Positions 8,621 through 17,327 of a stretch of DNA of 64,000 nucleotides are shown here, in pieces (positions within the stretch are counted from its first letter, which is position 1; each line of letters opens with the position of its first letter). The notes beneath the pieces were generated by a model that saw only the letters and a program-made list of their open reading frames with translations, had not been told where the DNA came from and ran no database searches. A program made the translations under genes and the position numbers. The stretch lies in NCBI GenBank assembly GCA_002369135.1, contig DFEY01000002.1:371840-435839 (forward strand), read 5' to 3'. The stretch is from Lachnospira sp. UBA3790 (GTDB lineage: Bacteria; Bacillota; Clostridia; Lachnospirales; Lachnospiraceae).

Positions 8621-9730
8621 CTACTTTAAATATTTAATTAGATACTCGAGCATCTCCACCCAAACATCTAGCGCTTCTCGTATTCTATCTATGTTTCCCT
8701 CTGATCTCTTAATGTAAAAGCTGATCACCCAAATCAAATAACAAATGAATGTAGTCCTTGGGTCATCCACATACTCGCTAATCATTTCTAACTTATGCTC
8801 GTACTCTCTCATCACGCACTGCGCTGTGAATCTTTTTCCAAGCAATGCCGTCTGCGACAAATAATGGAACACATCCACATATGTTGGCATAGAAGCACTA
8901 CAGTATTCCAAGTCAAACAGTCTGATTTCATCCTTCACATAGTAAATGTTCCAAGGCGTGTAATCACCGTGTGAGAAGGCAAACGTCAAATCTGCATCCT
9001 CCACCATCTCAATACCCTTTTTCACTATAGACTGCTGCTCTTTATCAAACACATCTATCTGTGTTTTTAAGAATTCAACACTCTCGCAAAAATCTGAATC
9101 TTTGTAGTTTATATTCTTTTTAGTTTTGCTAACTATATCTTTTACTGTATTTAGTATCTGTTCATTAAACTCTAGTCTAACTTCTTGTCCCATTGGCTTA
9201 TCACTAGACTGCGCAAATATCTTTACTTCGCTATCTAAATCTAAACCAATCACTCTTGGCACATACTCTATTCCTAAATCTCGCAAATTCTTTAAGGCAT
9301 TAGCTTCCTTCTCAAACCTCTTAGCATTCTCTACATTAGTTGTGACTTTCACATAAGCATATATCTCATTATCCCCATATATTTGAAGAACCGCTTTGTC
9401 ATTTTGCAAGGTAGATGCGTCTCCCATATATGTAGCTACATAAAAGTCACTTATCTCGAGTAAATCCTTCAGTTGTCTTTTAATATTTGGATTAATATCC
9501 AAGTTTAATTCTGTAGTTTTTGTCCCCCTTGCATAAAAAGGCGTTTTTTGTTTTTTAATCACATGTTTCTTAAGGCATTTTCCTGCACGTGATGATGGTT
9601 GATACATTTCCATAGCGCCTTTAACGGCATCACGAGGCATAACCCATATTTTATCAGAGTGATTAAAAACAACTTGCATTGAATCTTCATTCTCAATATA
9701 TAATTTTTTTAACAATTCTCTTTTCAACAT
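8621..9730 (-). CDS. APH/choline-kinase-fold phosphotransferase
   Basis: 369 residues. The C-terminal half carries the aminoglycoside phosphotransferase-like signature: HGDYTPWN near residue 253 (catalytic Asp and metal-binding Asn) and LFDLEYCSA about 12 residues later, corresponding to the metal-binding DxD/DxE loop. The N-terminal half contains a lysine in YAYVKVTT that could be the ATP-binding lysine, followed by KEANALKNL (the helix-C glutamate position). The substrate is unknown. In polysaccharide loci such kinases may phosphorylate a sugar, an alditol or choline, so antibiotic resistance should not be assumed. The ribosome site is weak. It is preceded by a 149-base gap after the polymerase gene. 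Confidence 0.72.
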   Translation of the reverse strand: MLKRELLKKLYIENEDSMQVVFNHSDKIWVMPRDAVKGAMEMYQPSSRAGKCLKKHVIKKQKTPFYARGTKTTELNLDINPNIKRQLKDLLEISDFYVATYMGDASTLQNDKAVLQIYGDNEIYAYVKVTTNVENAKRFEKEANALKNLRDLGIEYVPRVIGLDLDSEVKIFAQSSDKPMGQEVRLEFNEQILNTVKDIVSKTKKNINYKDSDFCESVEFLKTQIDVFDKEQQSIVKKGIEMVEDADLTFAFSHGDYTPWNIYYVKDEIRLFDLEYCSASMPTYVDVFHYLSQTALLGKRFTAQCVMREYEHKLEMISEYVDDPRTTFICYLIWVISFYIKRSEGNIDRIREALDVWVEMLEYLIKYLK

Positions 9731-9879
9731 CTTAATCTAATCCCAACAATAACAATCTTAGCCATTTAACTTTTCTAATAATATATTTTGATATCAATAT
9801 GGATGTTACTATTACTATATATTCCAACTACTTTCATCACATCCGAAATCTTATTATCTATTAGTGGATTCACTCCAAG

Positions 9880-11172
9880 TTAGTTTTCATTATCTACTTT
9901 GGCCTTCGCATTATTTAGTTTACTGTTAACATATCCCATATAAGCAGCCCAGCAGAACATGTAGTGAAGAGTAAAAATCCCGTTAACAACGTAACCCTGT
10001 ATGGCTCCTCCTACGCTAAATGCCCCTGCAATCACCAGTTCCTTGGCCAATGATGGATATTTTTTAATATATCTAAACATCATATATATGCCTGATAAAT
10101 AAAGAATAATCATAGCTATAGTTCCTATTATTCCACCTTTTACTAAAACCGTGTAATAGCCATTGTGTAAGATTGCTATCTTACCGTTTTCGGTAATCTG
10201 TAGTTGTTTCCACAAAACTGGAACAAATTTTATTTTTATACCTTCTCCTAGACCTTTTCCAAAAAGCATCGCAAACACATTGCTCTTCTTCCACTGTTTG
10301 GTGGCGCTTTGCATTTCATATGCTCTCCAGTTTTCGAGAGCCTCTAACTCTGTGTCAATCTCTTGATTGGTATTAATCTCTGTAGATGTTGTTTCCCACT
10401 TCTCAGAAAAATCGTTATAAATGTCATTTGGAACTAACATTATACATGCATAAATAAATGAGACTCCGACTAAAGCAATAATAATTATTCTTACTATGCT
10501 GTTGATAAAGCTTCGATTATAAATAATATTACAAATTAATGCAAAAACTAGCATTGCCACAATCATAATAATCTGTGTTCTACCAAATGACAAAATAATC
10601 TGCGCAAGCATCAAAAACAAAATTAATATATCCATTACTTTTGAAAAAATTGTTTTACCAAAGAAGATTTTTTCTATTACAAAAGCAACAAATATCATAC
10701 TTACTTCATATATCTCTATTCCGATTGTCTGTCTTAAATCAGAGAACTCATTCAAAACGCTTGGATTAGTTAGCAATTTGATAAAGGCAACTATGGAAAT
10801 CATAAATCCAATCACATAAATCGTTTTAAGCACTGATTTTTCAGGATATATTTCATTGCAGAAATAACCTGAAAAAATTATTGTTATTGTTGGAAGTATA
10901 TAAAACAAATCTCTTCCCCATGCGCGGGTAGATTGCATCAACAACCCAATAAATGTAGCGTAAACTATAAAAATAAGATATAACTTCATCCCAATAATAT
11001 GAGGAATAATTATTTTCTTTGCATTTATGAACATAAAAATGATGTAACCTAATATGATAACAAAGGTTACTTGATCACTCACTCCTATTAGTCTCAAAAA
11101 TTGAATAAGGACTAATGGCCAAATTATGCCTGTATTCTTTTTTAAACTTAAAACTGAATTAATCCTTGGCAT
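9880..11172 (-). CDS. O-antigen polymerase/ligase-like membrane protein (Wzy candidate)
   Basis: 430 residues with 10-12 predicted membrane helices and one long extracytoplasmic loop (about residues 245-345). That loop ends in ILHNGYYTVLVKGGIIG near residue 337, which matches the HN-x-Y...G motif of the Wzy/WaaL family. In a Gram-positive Wzx/Wzy system it would join repeat units on the outer membrane face. It is the only polymerase-like gene in the visible locus and lies directly after a flippase gene, 15 bases away. Confidence 0.82.
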   Translation of the reverse strand: MPRINSVLSLKKNTGIIWPLVLIQFLRLIGVSDQVTFVIILGYIIFMFINAKKIIIPHIIGMKLYLIFIVYATFIGLLMQSTRAWGRDLFYILPTITIIFSGYFCNEIYPEKSVLKTIYVIGFMISIVAFIKLLTNPSVLNEFSDLRQTIGIEIYEVSMIFVAFVIEKIFFGKTIFSKVMDILILFLMLAQIILSFGRTQIIMIVAMLVFALICNIIYNRSFINSIVRIIIIALVGVSFIYACIMLVPNDIYNDFSEKWETTSTEINTNQEIDTELEALENWRAYEMQSATKQWKKSNVFAMLFGKGLGEGIKIKFVPVLWKQLQITENGKIAILHNGYYTVLVKGGIIGTIAMIILYLSGIYMMFRYIKKYPSLAKELVIAGAFSVGGAIQGYVVNGIFTLHYMFCWAAYMGYVNSKLNNAKAKVDNEN

Positions 11173-11187
11173 ATGTACTCTCTTGAT

Positions 11188-12678
11188 TTAAAATTTTAAC
11201 ATTTTCTTTACTCTATTGAGTTCGTCTTTCATAATACTACACTTCATTATAGACATTGATGCTATGTAGCATATCACAAAAATTGCCCCCAATATAACAA
11301 GTTCTACGAAAGATTGTTTTTCCACTGTGTTAAAACTAAACACTTTGCAAAATCCTAATTTTGAAACAATCAATATTGTTAATGCACTAATTGCTGTTGC
11401 TATAACTGCTTTTATTGTAACTTCAAAGTGGAACAATTTCTTTAAATACTTTTTTGTGTATATAAATTGAATTGCTAATTGAAGACATTCAGCAATTAAT
11501 GTAGCAATAGCTGCTCCCACTGCGCCAAACGGTTTCATTAAAATAAAGTTCAAAATCAAATCAACTAACGCCCCAATCATTACAGCAATCATATACTTCT
11601 TCTCTTTTCCTAACGGGATGAGTATTTGTAATCCAGTAATATTAGATATGCATGTTGTCACCAATATTGGCATTAGAACAACCATAGGGATGGCTGCTGC
11701 TGCGTAATCCTCCCCTGATAATAAAAGCACACTCGATTTAGCCATTATCATAAAAAAAACTGCTACTGGTAAGGCCAAACTAATTAGGTATGCATATGAT
11801 TTTTTCAACGTCTTGTTGAATGATTCTTTGTCTTTCTTAGCCACGTAATATGACATTCTAGGCATTAGCACATTCCCAACTGATACCACTAGTGTGATTA
11901 ATACTACTTTTATCTTTGTAGCTGCGAAGTAAATTCCAACTTCATGATCTCCCTTTATAAAACCAAGCATAATCGTATCTAAATTAGAATATATGTTACT
12001 TGCCAAAGTGGTAGCAAAAAAAGTAAGAGTTGGCTTAATATGTCGTTTTATATTCTCTACTTTTGTTCTATAATCAATAAATTTTCTAGAGTATAGAATA
12101 TTACAAATGTTACTTCCCGCGTTTGCAAACACTGTTATGCATGCATATATGTACGAATCCTTTGGACTGTGTACAAAAATAAACATTAGTACCAAAGAGA
12201 TAAGTTTGAATATGATAGATCTTATTGTGATGTAATCATATTGTTCTAATGCTGTGAAGAACCAATTTAGCCCTGCCACACTAAGTATCATATTAATACT
12301 GTAAATCAATAAGAAAACTGCGTTTCTATTAAATTCATCTATTGTAAGTATAGAAACTATTAAAGCAACTATTGTAATAAGGGTTGTAAATAAATTAATG
12401 TATAACAACTCCTTTACTGTTGAACTAAGTTTCTTTTTTTCATCTCGCACTCTAGCGCATGCTTTAATTCCATATGTAGTGAGTCCTAGAGTAGCAAACA
12501 TTGAAAAATATGTGATGACAGAATTGGAAAACGCTAACCTTCCGTTAACTTCTACTCCTATTGTTCTGCAAACATATGGAAATGTAATCAATGGAAATAC
12601 TATGGTTGATAGAGACAGTATCCCATTCATTATTGCATTATGCGATATAGATTTTATTTTTATGTTTTTTTCTTTCAT
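11188..12678 (-). CDS. Wzx-type polysaccharide flippase
   Basis: 496 residues, about 14 hydrophobic helices, MATE/oligosaccharide flippase superfamily. Landmarks: NGILSLSTIVFPLITFPYVC at the N-terminus and PTLTFFATTLASNIYSNLDTIMLG, the family's central helix with the acidic residue. It would translocate the lipid-linked repeat unit. A second flippase domain exists in the fusion gene at 3276-5720, so the locus encodes two. It is preceded by the acyltransferase and followed by the Wzy-like gene, the classic placement for the main flippase. Confidence 0.92.
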   Translation of the reverse strand: MKEKNIKIKSISHNAIMNGILSLSTIVFPLITFPYVCRTIGVEVNGRLAFSNSVITYFSMFATLGLTTYGIKACARVRDEKKKLSSTVKELLYINLFTTLITIVALIVSILTIDEFNRNAVFLLIYSINMILSVAGLNWFFTALEQYDYITIRSIIFKLISLVLMFIFVHSPKDSYIYACITVFANAGSNICNILYSRKFIDYRTKVENIKRHIKPTLTFFATTLASNIYSNLDTIMLGFIKGDHEVGIYFAATKIKVVLITLVVSVGNVLMPRMSYYVAKKDKESFNKTLKKSYAYLISLALPVAVFFMIMAKSSVLLLSGEDYAAAAIPMVVLMPILVTTCISNITGLQILIPLGKEKKYMIAVMIGALVDLILNFILMKPFGAVGAAIATLIAECLQLAIQFIYTKKYLKKLFHFEVTIKAVIATAISALTILIVSKLGFCKVFSFNTVEKQSFVELVILGAIFVICYIASMSIMKCSIMKDELNRVKKMLKF

Positions 12679-12695
12679 TCTATAAATCTCTCATA

Positions 12696-13682
12696 CTATT
12701 GTTTAAAAATCTTCATGCACAATTTCGATAGTCCATAGGAGATTAACATTGTAATAATAAATCCAACTGGTAAATAATATATGGCTGGCAAATATCCAAT
12801 CTTCTTAGTCACAACTATATTCATTAACTCCATCACTCCAGTGCTTATCATATAAATGTATAGTGACATTACCGCAAATGAAGATGCAGATATTTTTGTC
12901 TTAATAGTGGAAAAGTAAGCAAATATCATAACTGATGCCACTATTATCCAAGGAGCTAATGGGGGATAAAATGTTTCTGTATCCTGAAAATGATATGATA
13001 CTACTGCCACCCCCACTAGTATAATTATCGAAATAATCAAACATACTATTTTCAAAACTCTATTCTTTAGTGGATGTCTTTTTATATAATCACCCATCAT
13101 AAAATATCCAACATACTGTATAAATTGAATCGGCCAAGGGAGTTTAACCGTATACTCTAAAACTGCGCCTATCACAAAACATAATCCAATGATAAGCAAG
13201 AATACTTTCTGACTCGTTTTATTCCTTACTAGTGAAATCAATGGGATTGCAATATATAAACCAATTAACATATAAACAAACCACATATGCCAATATGGTT
13301 CTCCCTTTAGCCAATCAATTAATGGCTGAAGTTTGTTGTTCGCTGCTCCCTTATTGTCTCCTACAAATAGCCTTATATATGAAAATGCAACATACAATAC
13401 TGAAAAGACTAGGATAGGGATTCCCAGTTTCAAGAAACTCTTTTTGTAAAAAGCCTTTATATTTTTCTCCACATTTTTAGGCAATATGAATGCACCACTC
13501 AACATTATAAAACAAGGCACTGCAAATCTACTTATTGACTGAGAACCATATCCAATTATTAGCGACAATTTGTCTGATGCATAATTTTGTCCGCAAAAAA
13601 AACATCCCCAATGCAATAGCACGACCATCACAATGCAAACACTTCTCAATAAATCATAATTTTTTTCACGTTGATTAATCAT
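12696..13682 (-). CDS. Acyltransferase family 3 (membrane O-acetyltransferase-like)
   Basis: 328 residues with about ten membrane helices. The N-terminus (NYDLLRSVCIVMVVLLHWG) carries the family's helix-1 pattern ending in the conserved His. IMLSGAFILP and the WHMWFVYMLIGLYIAIPLI region match Acyltransferase_3 proteins such as WecH/OafA. These transfer acetyl or other acyl groups to sugars during surface polysaccharide synthesis. The ATG overlaps the end of the upstream GT4 gene by 8 bases; AGGAAG precedes it by six bases. The acceptor sugar is unknown. Confidence 0.88.
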   Translation of the reverse strand: MINQREKNYDLLRSVCIVMVVLLHWGCFFCGQNYASDKLSLIIGYGSQSISRFAVPCFIMLSGAFILPKNVEKNIKAFYKKSFLKLGIPILVFSVLYVAFSYIRLFVGDNKGAANNKLQPLIDWLKGEPYWHMWFVYMLIGLYIAIPLISLVRNKTSQKVFLLIIGLCFVIGAVLEYTVKLPWPIQFIQYVGYFMMGDYIKRHPLKNRVLKIVCLIISIIILVGVAVVSYHFQDTETFYPPLAPWIIVASVMIFAYFSTIKTKISASSFAVMSLYIYMISTGVMELMNIVVTKKIGYLPAIYYLPVGFIITMLISYGLSKLCMKIFKQ

Positions 13683-14907
13683 TCAATACTTCCTGATATA
13701 ATTTTATATAGTCTAAAAATTTATCTTTTTTTGAATAGTTACTTTCAACAAATTTTCTTAGTTCTTCTTTGTCTGTTTCTTTTTTGCAAATATTTTTTAT
13801 TTGCTTTTCTATTTCATCCACATTTCCCTTTTCTATAACTTCACCAACTCGCAAGTCTATATTCTCGCCTGAACCACCGGTATTGTAAGTGATAACTGGC
13901 GTTCCACACGCTTGAGCTTCTATATTTACTGTAGGGAAATTGTCTTCGTATGTAGGATTCACAAATACATCTGCCTGAGTGTAAACTTCTGTTAGTTTTT
14001 TTATATCTCTAATCTTACCCAAACTAATTACATTATCAGGGCACTTTTCCTCCTGCTTTTTTGAGAGTCCTACAACAACTACTTTGTAGTCATCATCCAA
14101 TCTTTTTGCAATTTCCAATGCATCCTTTAAGCCTTTTCTCTCCGACCATGCAGCTGCAACAAACAAAACTATTTTTTTATCTTCAAGTCCAAATGCATTT
14201 CTAAAGTTAGATTCTCTTGGTTTAAATAACTCCAAATCTATTCCATTATTAATTACTGTAACTGGATAGTCTTTCAAGAATGACTCTTTAACTTCTGACT
14301 TAAGCCATTCGCTAGGAGTTACTATATTAATATTTTTTATACTCGTTATTAGTTTTTTCTTTCTCTTATAATTAAATCTAGATTTATCAAATATCTTGCT
14401 ATATGGATAACTATTGCGCTGTGGGCAGTGATTACACTCTATTTTCCATTTATAACACTTTGCAGCATCATAATAAATGCATCTTCCCGTGTATGCCCAA
14501 CAACAATGCATTGTCCATATCACCGGGACGTTAATTTTTTTTAAATATTTGAAAAATATACCAATGTCTATATACCATCCCACAATATCGTGTAAGTGAA
14601 TAATGTCCGGTTTTATTTTTTTTATTTTTTTTATTAACTTTCGTGTACCTATCTTTGGGCCAAAATCTTGTATGTCAGTGTACCATGCAAAATATCTAGC
14701 TAAAGTATTTTCCCATCTCGAGCCTATAAGATAATGATCTTTATGGTTTACTAGGTTCTCTAATTCTTTGGATTGCCTGGTGTATTTGGATGCTGTATAA
14801 ACATCATAGCCCTTTTCTTTGGCCACTTCAGCTATGCCAAACATTATATTACCTGTACTAAAGGTGTTTGTAGCATTAATTTCTAATACTTTTACTTTTC
14901 TGTCCAT
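13675..14907 (-). CDS. Glycosyltransferase family 4 (WcaC-like with cysteine cluster)
   Basis: 410 residues, GT-B fold. N-terminal VLEINATNTFSTGNIMFGIA, then IIHLHDIVGWYIDI. A cysteine-rich insert follows (TMHCCWAYTGRC ... C ... C-x2-CP), typical of the WcaC-like subgroup and possibly metal-binding. The donor-site motif NPTYEDNFPTVNIEAQACGTPV carries both conserved glutamates. It lies 23 bases after the WbsX-like gene and overlaps the acyltransferase gene. Predicted to add one sugar of the repeat unit at the cytoplasmic membrane face; specificity unknown. Confidence 0.9.
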   Translation of the reverse strand: MDRKVKVLEINATNTFSTGNIMFGIAEVAKEKGYDVYTASKYTRQSKELENLVNHKDHYLIGSRWENTLARYFAWYTDIQDFGPKIGTRKLIKKIKKIKPDIIHLHDIVGWYIDIGIFFKYLKKINVPVIWTMHCCWAYTGRCIYYDAAKCYKWKIECNHCPQRNSYPYSKIFDKSRFNYKRKKKLITSIKNINIVTPSEWLKSEVKESFLKDYPVTVINNGIDLELFKPRESNFRNAFGLEDKKIVLFVAAAWSERKGLKDALEIAKRLDDDYKVVVVGLSKKQEEKCPDNVISLGKIRDIKKLTEVYTQADVFVNPTYEDNFPTVNIEAQACGTPVITYNTGGSGENIDLRVGEVIEKGNVDEIEKQIKNICKKETDKEELRKFVESNYSKKDKFLDYIKLYQEVLND

Positions 14908-14930
14908 ATATACTTCCTATTTTTTAATAA

Positions 14931-16064
14931 TTACTTCCACTCTGGAAACTCACTGTTATTATCTAGCGCATTTTTAAGTGCTTCCAAATATCCATATCTA
15001 TACTTTTCATCTGGCTCCATATATCCACATTCAGCCCACTCGTTCCATGCGAACAAGAATAAGTAATCCTTTTTATATACTTCTCTTGCTCTTTTGATTT
15101 GAGTAGTCATATATTTCTCAAATTTTTCTGGTGTGGCTTCAAAGTACAGATCTCCACTGTTCCCTTTTCTGGCTGTATTGTCCCAATCTACAAATGCACC
15201 CGGGAACATTCTGTCATTATATGGCTTGGCACTAATAATGCTTTCCCACAATTCATCATAGTTTCTAACTGTACACTCTTGTTTTTTCTTATGTAGATAT
15301 ATATGAAATCTCTTTTGAAGTATTTTTGAAATATGTGGAAAATATTTTATTTTTAAATTTTCTATTTTGTTTTGTTTTTTTATCTTTCCAAAGCCAGGTT
15401 GAAATTCTATTCCATAGTCATAGCAATCATATTTACTCCCTTGATTCATAAATGTTCGAACACTTTGGAAAAAGATTGTTAAACCTGGCAATCCACTTTC
15501 TACTGCCATTTTTTTCCAACATTTCACAAATTTATTAACCACACTGCCCATGATGTCTGGAACGTATATCCCAAATAGAGGTTTTCCATCTACCTTTATG
15601 TAACGATCATCCTTGAAAAACGGTAATAAGTAATTAAAGTGCTTAACCCAGTCTTCTTTATCTTTAAAATTATTTTCTATTAGAACTTTATTATCGTCTG
15701 ATACCCATCCATTGGTCCAGCTCTCATTAGCCCAGCATATACACATCGGAAAATCTAGAGACTTATCCTCTAGCCAATTTTCCATCGGTTTCTCTAGAAG
15801 TAATTTTCCATTAAACCAATAATGATATACACAGAAACCGTAAACTCCGTATTTTTTTGCAATATCAATCTGCCACTTCCAAGTCTTATTATCATCTAAC
15901 AAGTTGTAGTAGTTGTTGTTTAGTGGAACTCTAGGTTGATAGTGCCCTTCAAATAAAGGTTTCGCTTTTTTGACATTAGTCCATTCAGTAAAACCTTCTC
16001 CCCACCATTTATTGTTTTCAGGGATTTCATGAAATTGTGGTAAATAAAATGCTATTGTTTTCAT
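14931..16064 (-). CDS. WbsX-like (glycoside hydrolase 99-like) polysaccharide protein
   Basis: 377 residues. The N-terminus AFYLPQFHEIPENNKWWGEGFTEWTNV is the hallmark of the Glyco_tran_WbsX/GH99-like family found in O-antigen, capsule and rhamnan loci. YGVYGFCVYHYWF and LFAWNEWAECGYMEPDE near the C-terminus support this. Family members have a TIM-barrel fold related to GH99, and their biochemical role (transferase or hydrolase) is not firmly established. AGGAAAG precedes the ATG. Operon position: between two GT4 genes. Confidence 0.88.
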   Translation of the reverse strand: MKTIAFYLPQFHEIPENNKWWGEGFTEWTNVKKAKPLFEGHYQPRVPLNNNYYNLLDDNKTWKWQIDIAKKYGVYGFCVYHYWFNGKLLLEKPMENWLEDKSLDFPMCICWANESWTNGWVSDDNKVLIENNFKDKEDWVKHFNYLLPFFKDDRYIKVDGKPLFGIYVPDIMGSVVNKFVKCWKKMAVESGLPGLTIFFQSVRTFMNQGSKYDCYDYGIEFQPGFGKIKKQNKIENLKIKYFPHISKILQKRFHIYLHKKKQECTVRNYDELWESIISAKPYNDRMFPGAFVDWDNTARKGNSGDLYFEATPEKFEKYMTTQIKRAREVYKKDYLFLFAWNEWAECGYMEPDEKYRYGYLEALKNALDNNSEFPEWK

Positions 16065-16077
16065 TTTTCTTTCCTAG

Positions 16078-17298
16078 TTAATCTCTTATTAAATCTTTTA
16101 TTAGTTTTTCTATCTCTTTCCCTTTATCTTCCCAAGTATATTTCATTCCTTCTTGGAAAGCCTTCTCGCCTAACTGTCTTCTCACCAGCTCATCAGTCAT
16201 CTTCAAAATGCCAGTTTTCAATTCTCTAATCAATTTCGCTCTTCCTTCTCTCTTAAGGACCACTGCGTAATCATTTGTGAAGTATCTTGTGTATCCTCCT
16301 GTGTCCACACAGATAAGTGGTTTCTTGTAGGCCATCGAGTCAAAGGATACTGTCACTGCGCCCTCCTTTAATGCTGGGTTTACCACCACGTCGCAGTCTC
16401 TCATATATTCTTCGTACTCATCTATTCTTACTTCACCTATCTGATTTACGTGTGATGCTACGCCAAAGTCCTGGATCAATCTGTGGATTCTCTCATCATC
16501 TATTCCAATTCCCAAAATGTCTAGGGTTATATTTTCATTTTCTTTCAGCGCGAGAGCAAATGCTTCTATCAACAAATCAAACCCTCGCCAAGCATCTAAC
16601 TTGCCCACCGCCAAAAACTTGGTGGAATGGTGCAAAGCTTTGCTAACCTCTTTTTCTTTTATATCTACAGCCACATCTGTAAACAGTTTTGCTTTGTCTC
16701 TGTACTTCTCTGGCACTGCGTTTTGCATATTATAAGATTTACACAAAATCAAATCCGCATTCTTGCATCTCTTCTTAAAACCGTGGTTGATTGGTAACAT
16801 CTTCACTACGCATCTTCTAGCCCACTCTATGAACCTAGCCTTAGCTGTGTAGTGTTTGGAATACTCCTTTGGAATGGTATCCACACCGCCTGTCGGTCCC
16901 CAGATAAATGTCTGTTTCATTCCAAATCTGCTTGCTTTCCACAGCGCGTTCCCATATGTAAGCAACTGATAGATCTTGATATCGTTTTCTATCATTGTCT
17001 GTTTGACAATCTTGTTAGTTCTTAACTGCCAAATGTTGTAGTAAGTTCTAACTCCTCGCATTCCTTTTTTCCAGAAACGGAGTTTGTCTGGTAAGTCATA
17101 ATAAACGAAGTGTATTTCATTTGTTTCAGGGTTCTTTGCAAGCCACTGCTCAATGTTTTCTTGATTGCTCTTTCTTGTAAGCACCCAAAGTTCGAAGTAC
17201 TTTGACATCTCCAAAACCCAATGCCAACCTACTCCTATTTCTGAACCATGATCTGGCTCACACGCGTATGCTGATACAAAAATCTTCGTCTTACTCAT
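16078..17298 (-). CDS. Glycosyltransferase family 4
   Basis: 406 residues. The N-terminus SAYACEPDHGSEIGVGWHWV is typical of a GT4 subgroup with a conserved acidic loop. GPTGGVDTIP and AVGKLDAWRGFDLLIEAFALAL are the interdomain landmarks. The donor motif reads NPALKEGAVTVSFDSMAY: the second glutamate of E-x7-E is replaced by Asp, a conservative change also seen in active enzymes of this subgroup. The ribosome site is weak. It follows the nucleotidyltransferase-kinase fusion gene by 29 bases. Role: one sugar transfer in repeat-unit assembly; specificity unknown. Confidence 0.88.
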   Translation of the reverse strand: MSKTKIFVSAYACEPDHGSEIGVGWHWVLEMSKYFELWVLTRKSNQENIEQWLAKNPETNEIHFVYYDLPDKLRFWKKGMRGVRTYYNIWQLRTNKIVKQTMIENDIKIYQLLTYGNALWKASRFGMKQTFIWGPTGGVDTIPKEYSKHYTAKARFIEWARRCVVKMLPINHGFKKRCKNADLILCKSYNMQNAVPEKYRDKAKLFTDVAVDIKEKEVSKALHHSTKFLAVGKLDAWRGFDLLIEAFALALKENENITLDILGIGIDDERIHRLIQDFGVASHVNQIGEVRIDEYEEYMRDCDVVVNPALKEGAVTVSFDSMAYKKPLICVDTGGYTRYFTNDYAVVLKREGRAKLIRELKTGILKMTDELVRRQLGEKAFQEGMKYTWEDKGKEIEKLIKDLIRD

Positions 17299-17327
17299 TC
17301 TTTACTCTATTATTCTCCACAAACCTT

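Noticed and set aside
8621..9730. Aminoglycoside resistance gene
   Set aside because: Only the kinase fold is recognisable. The locus context is polysaccharide synthesis.
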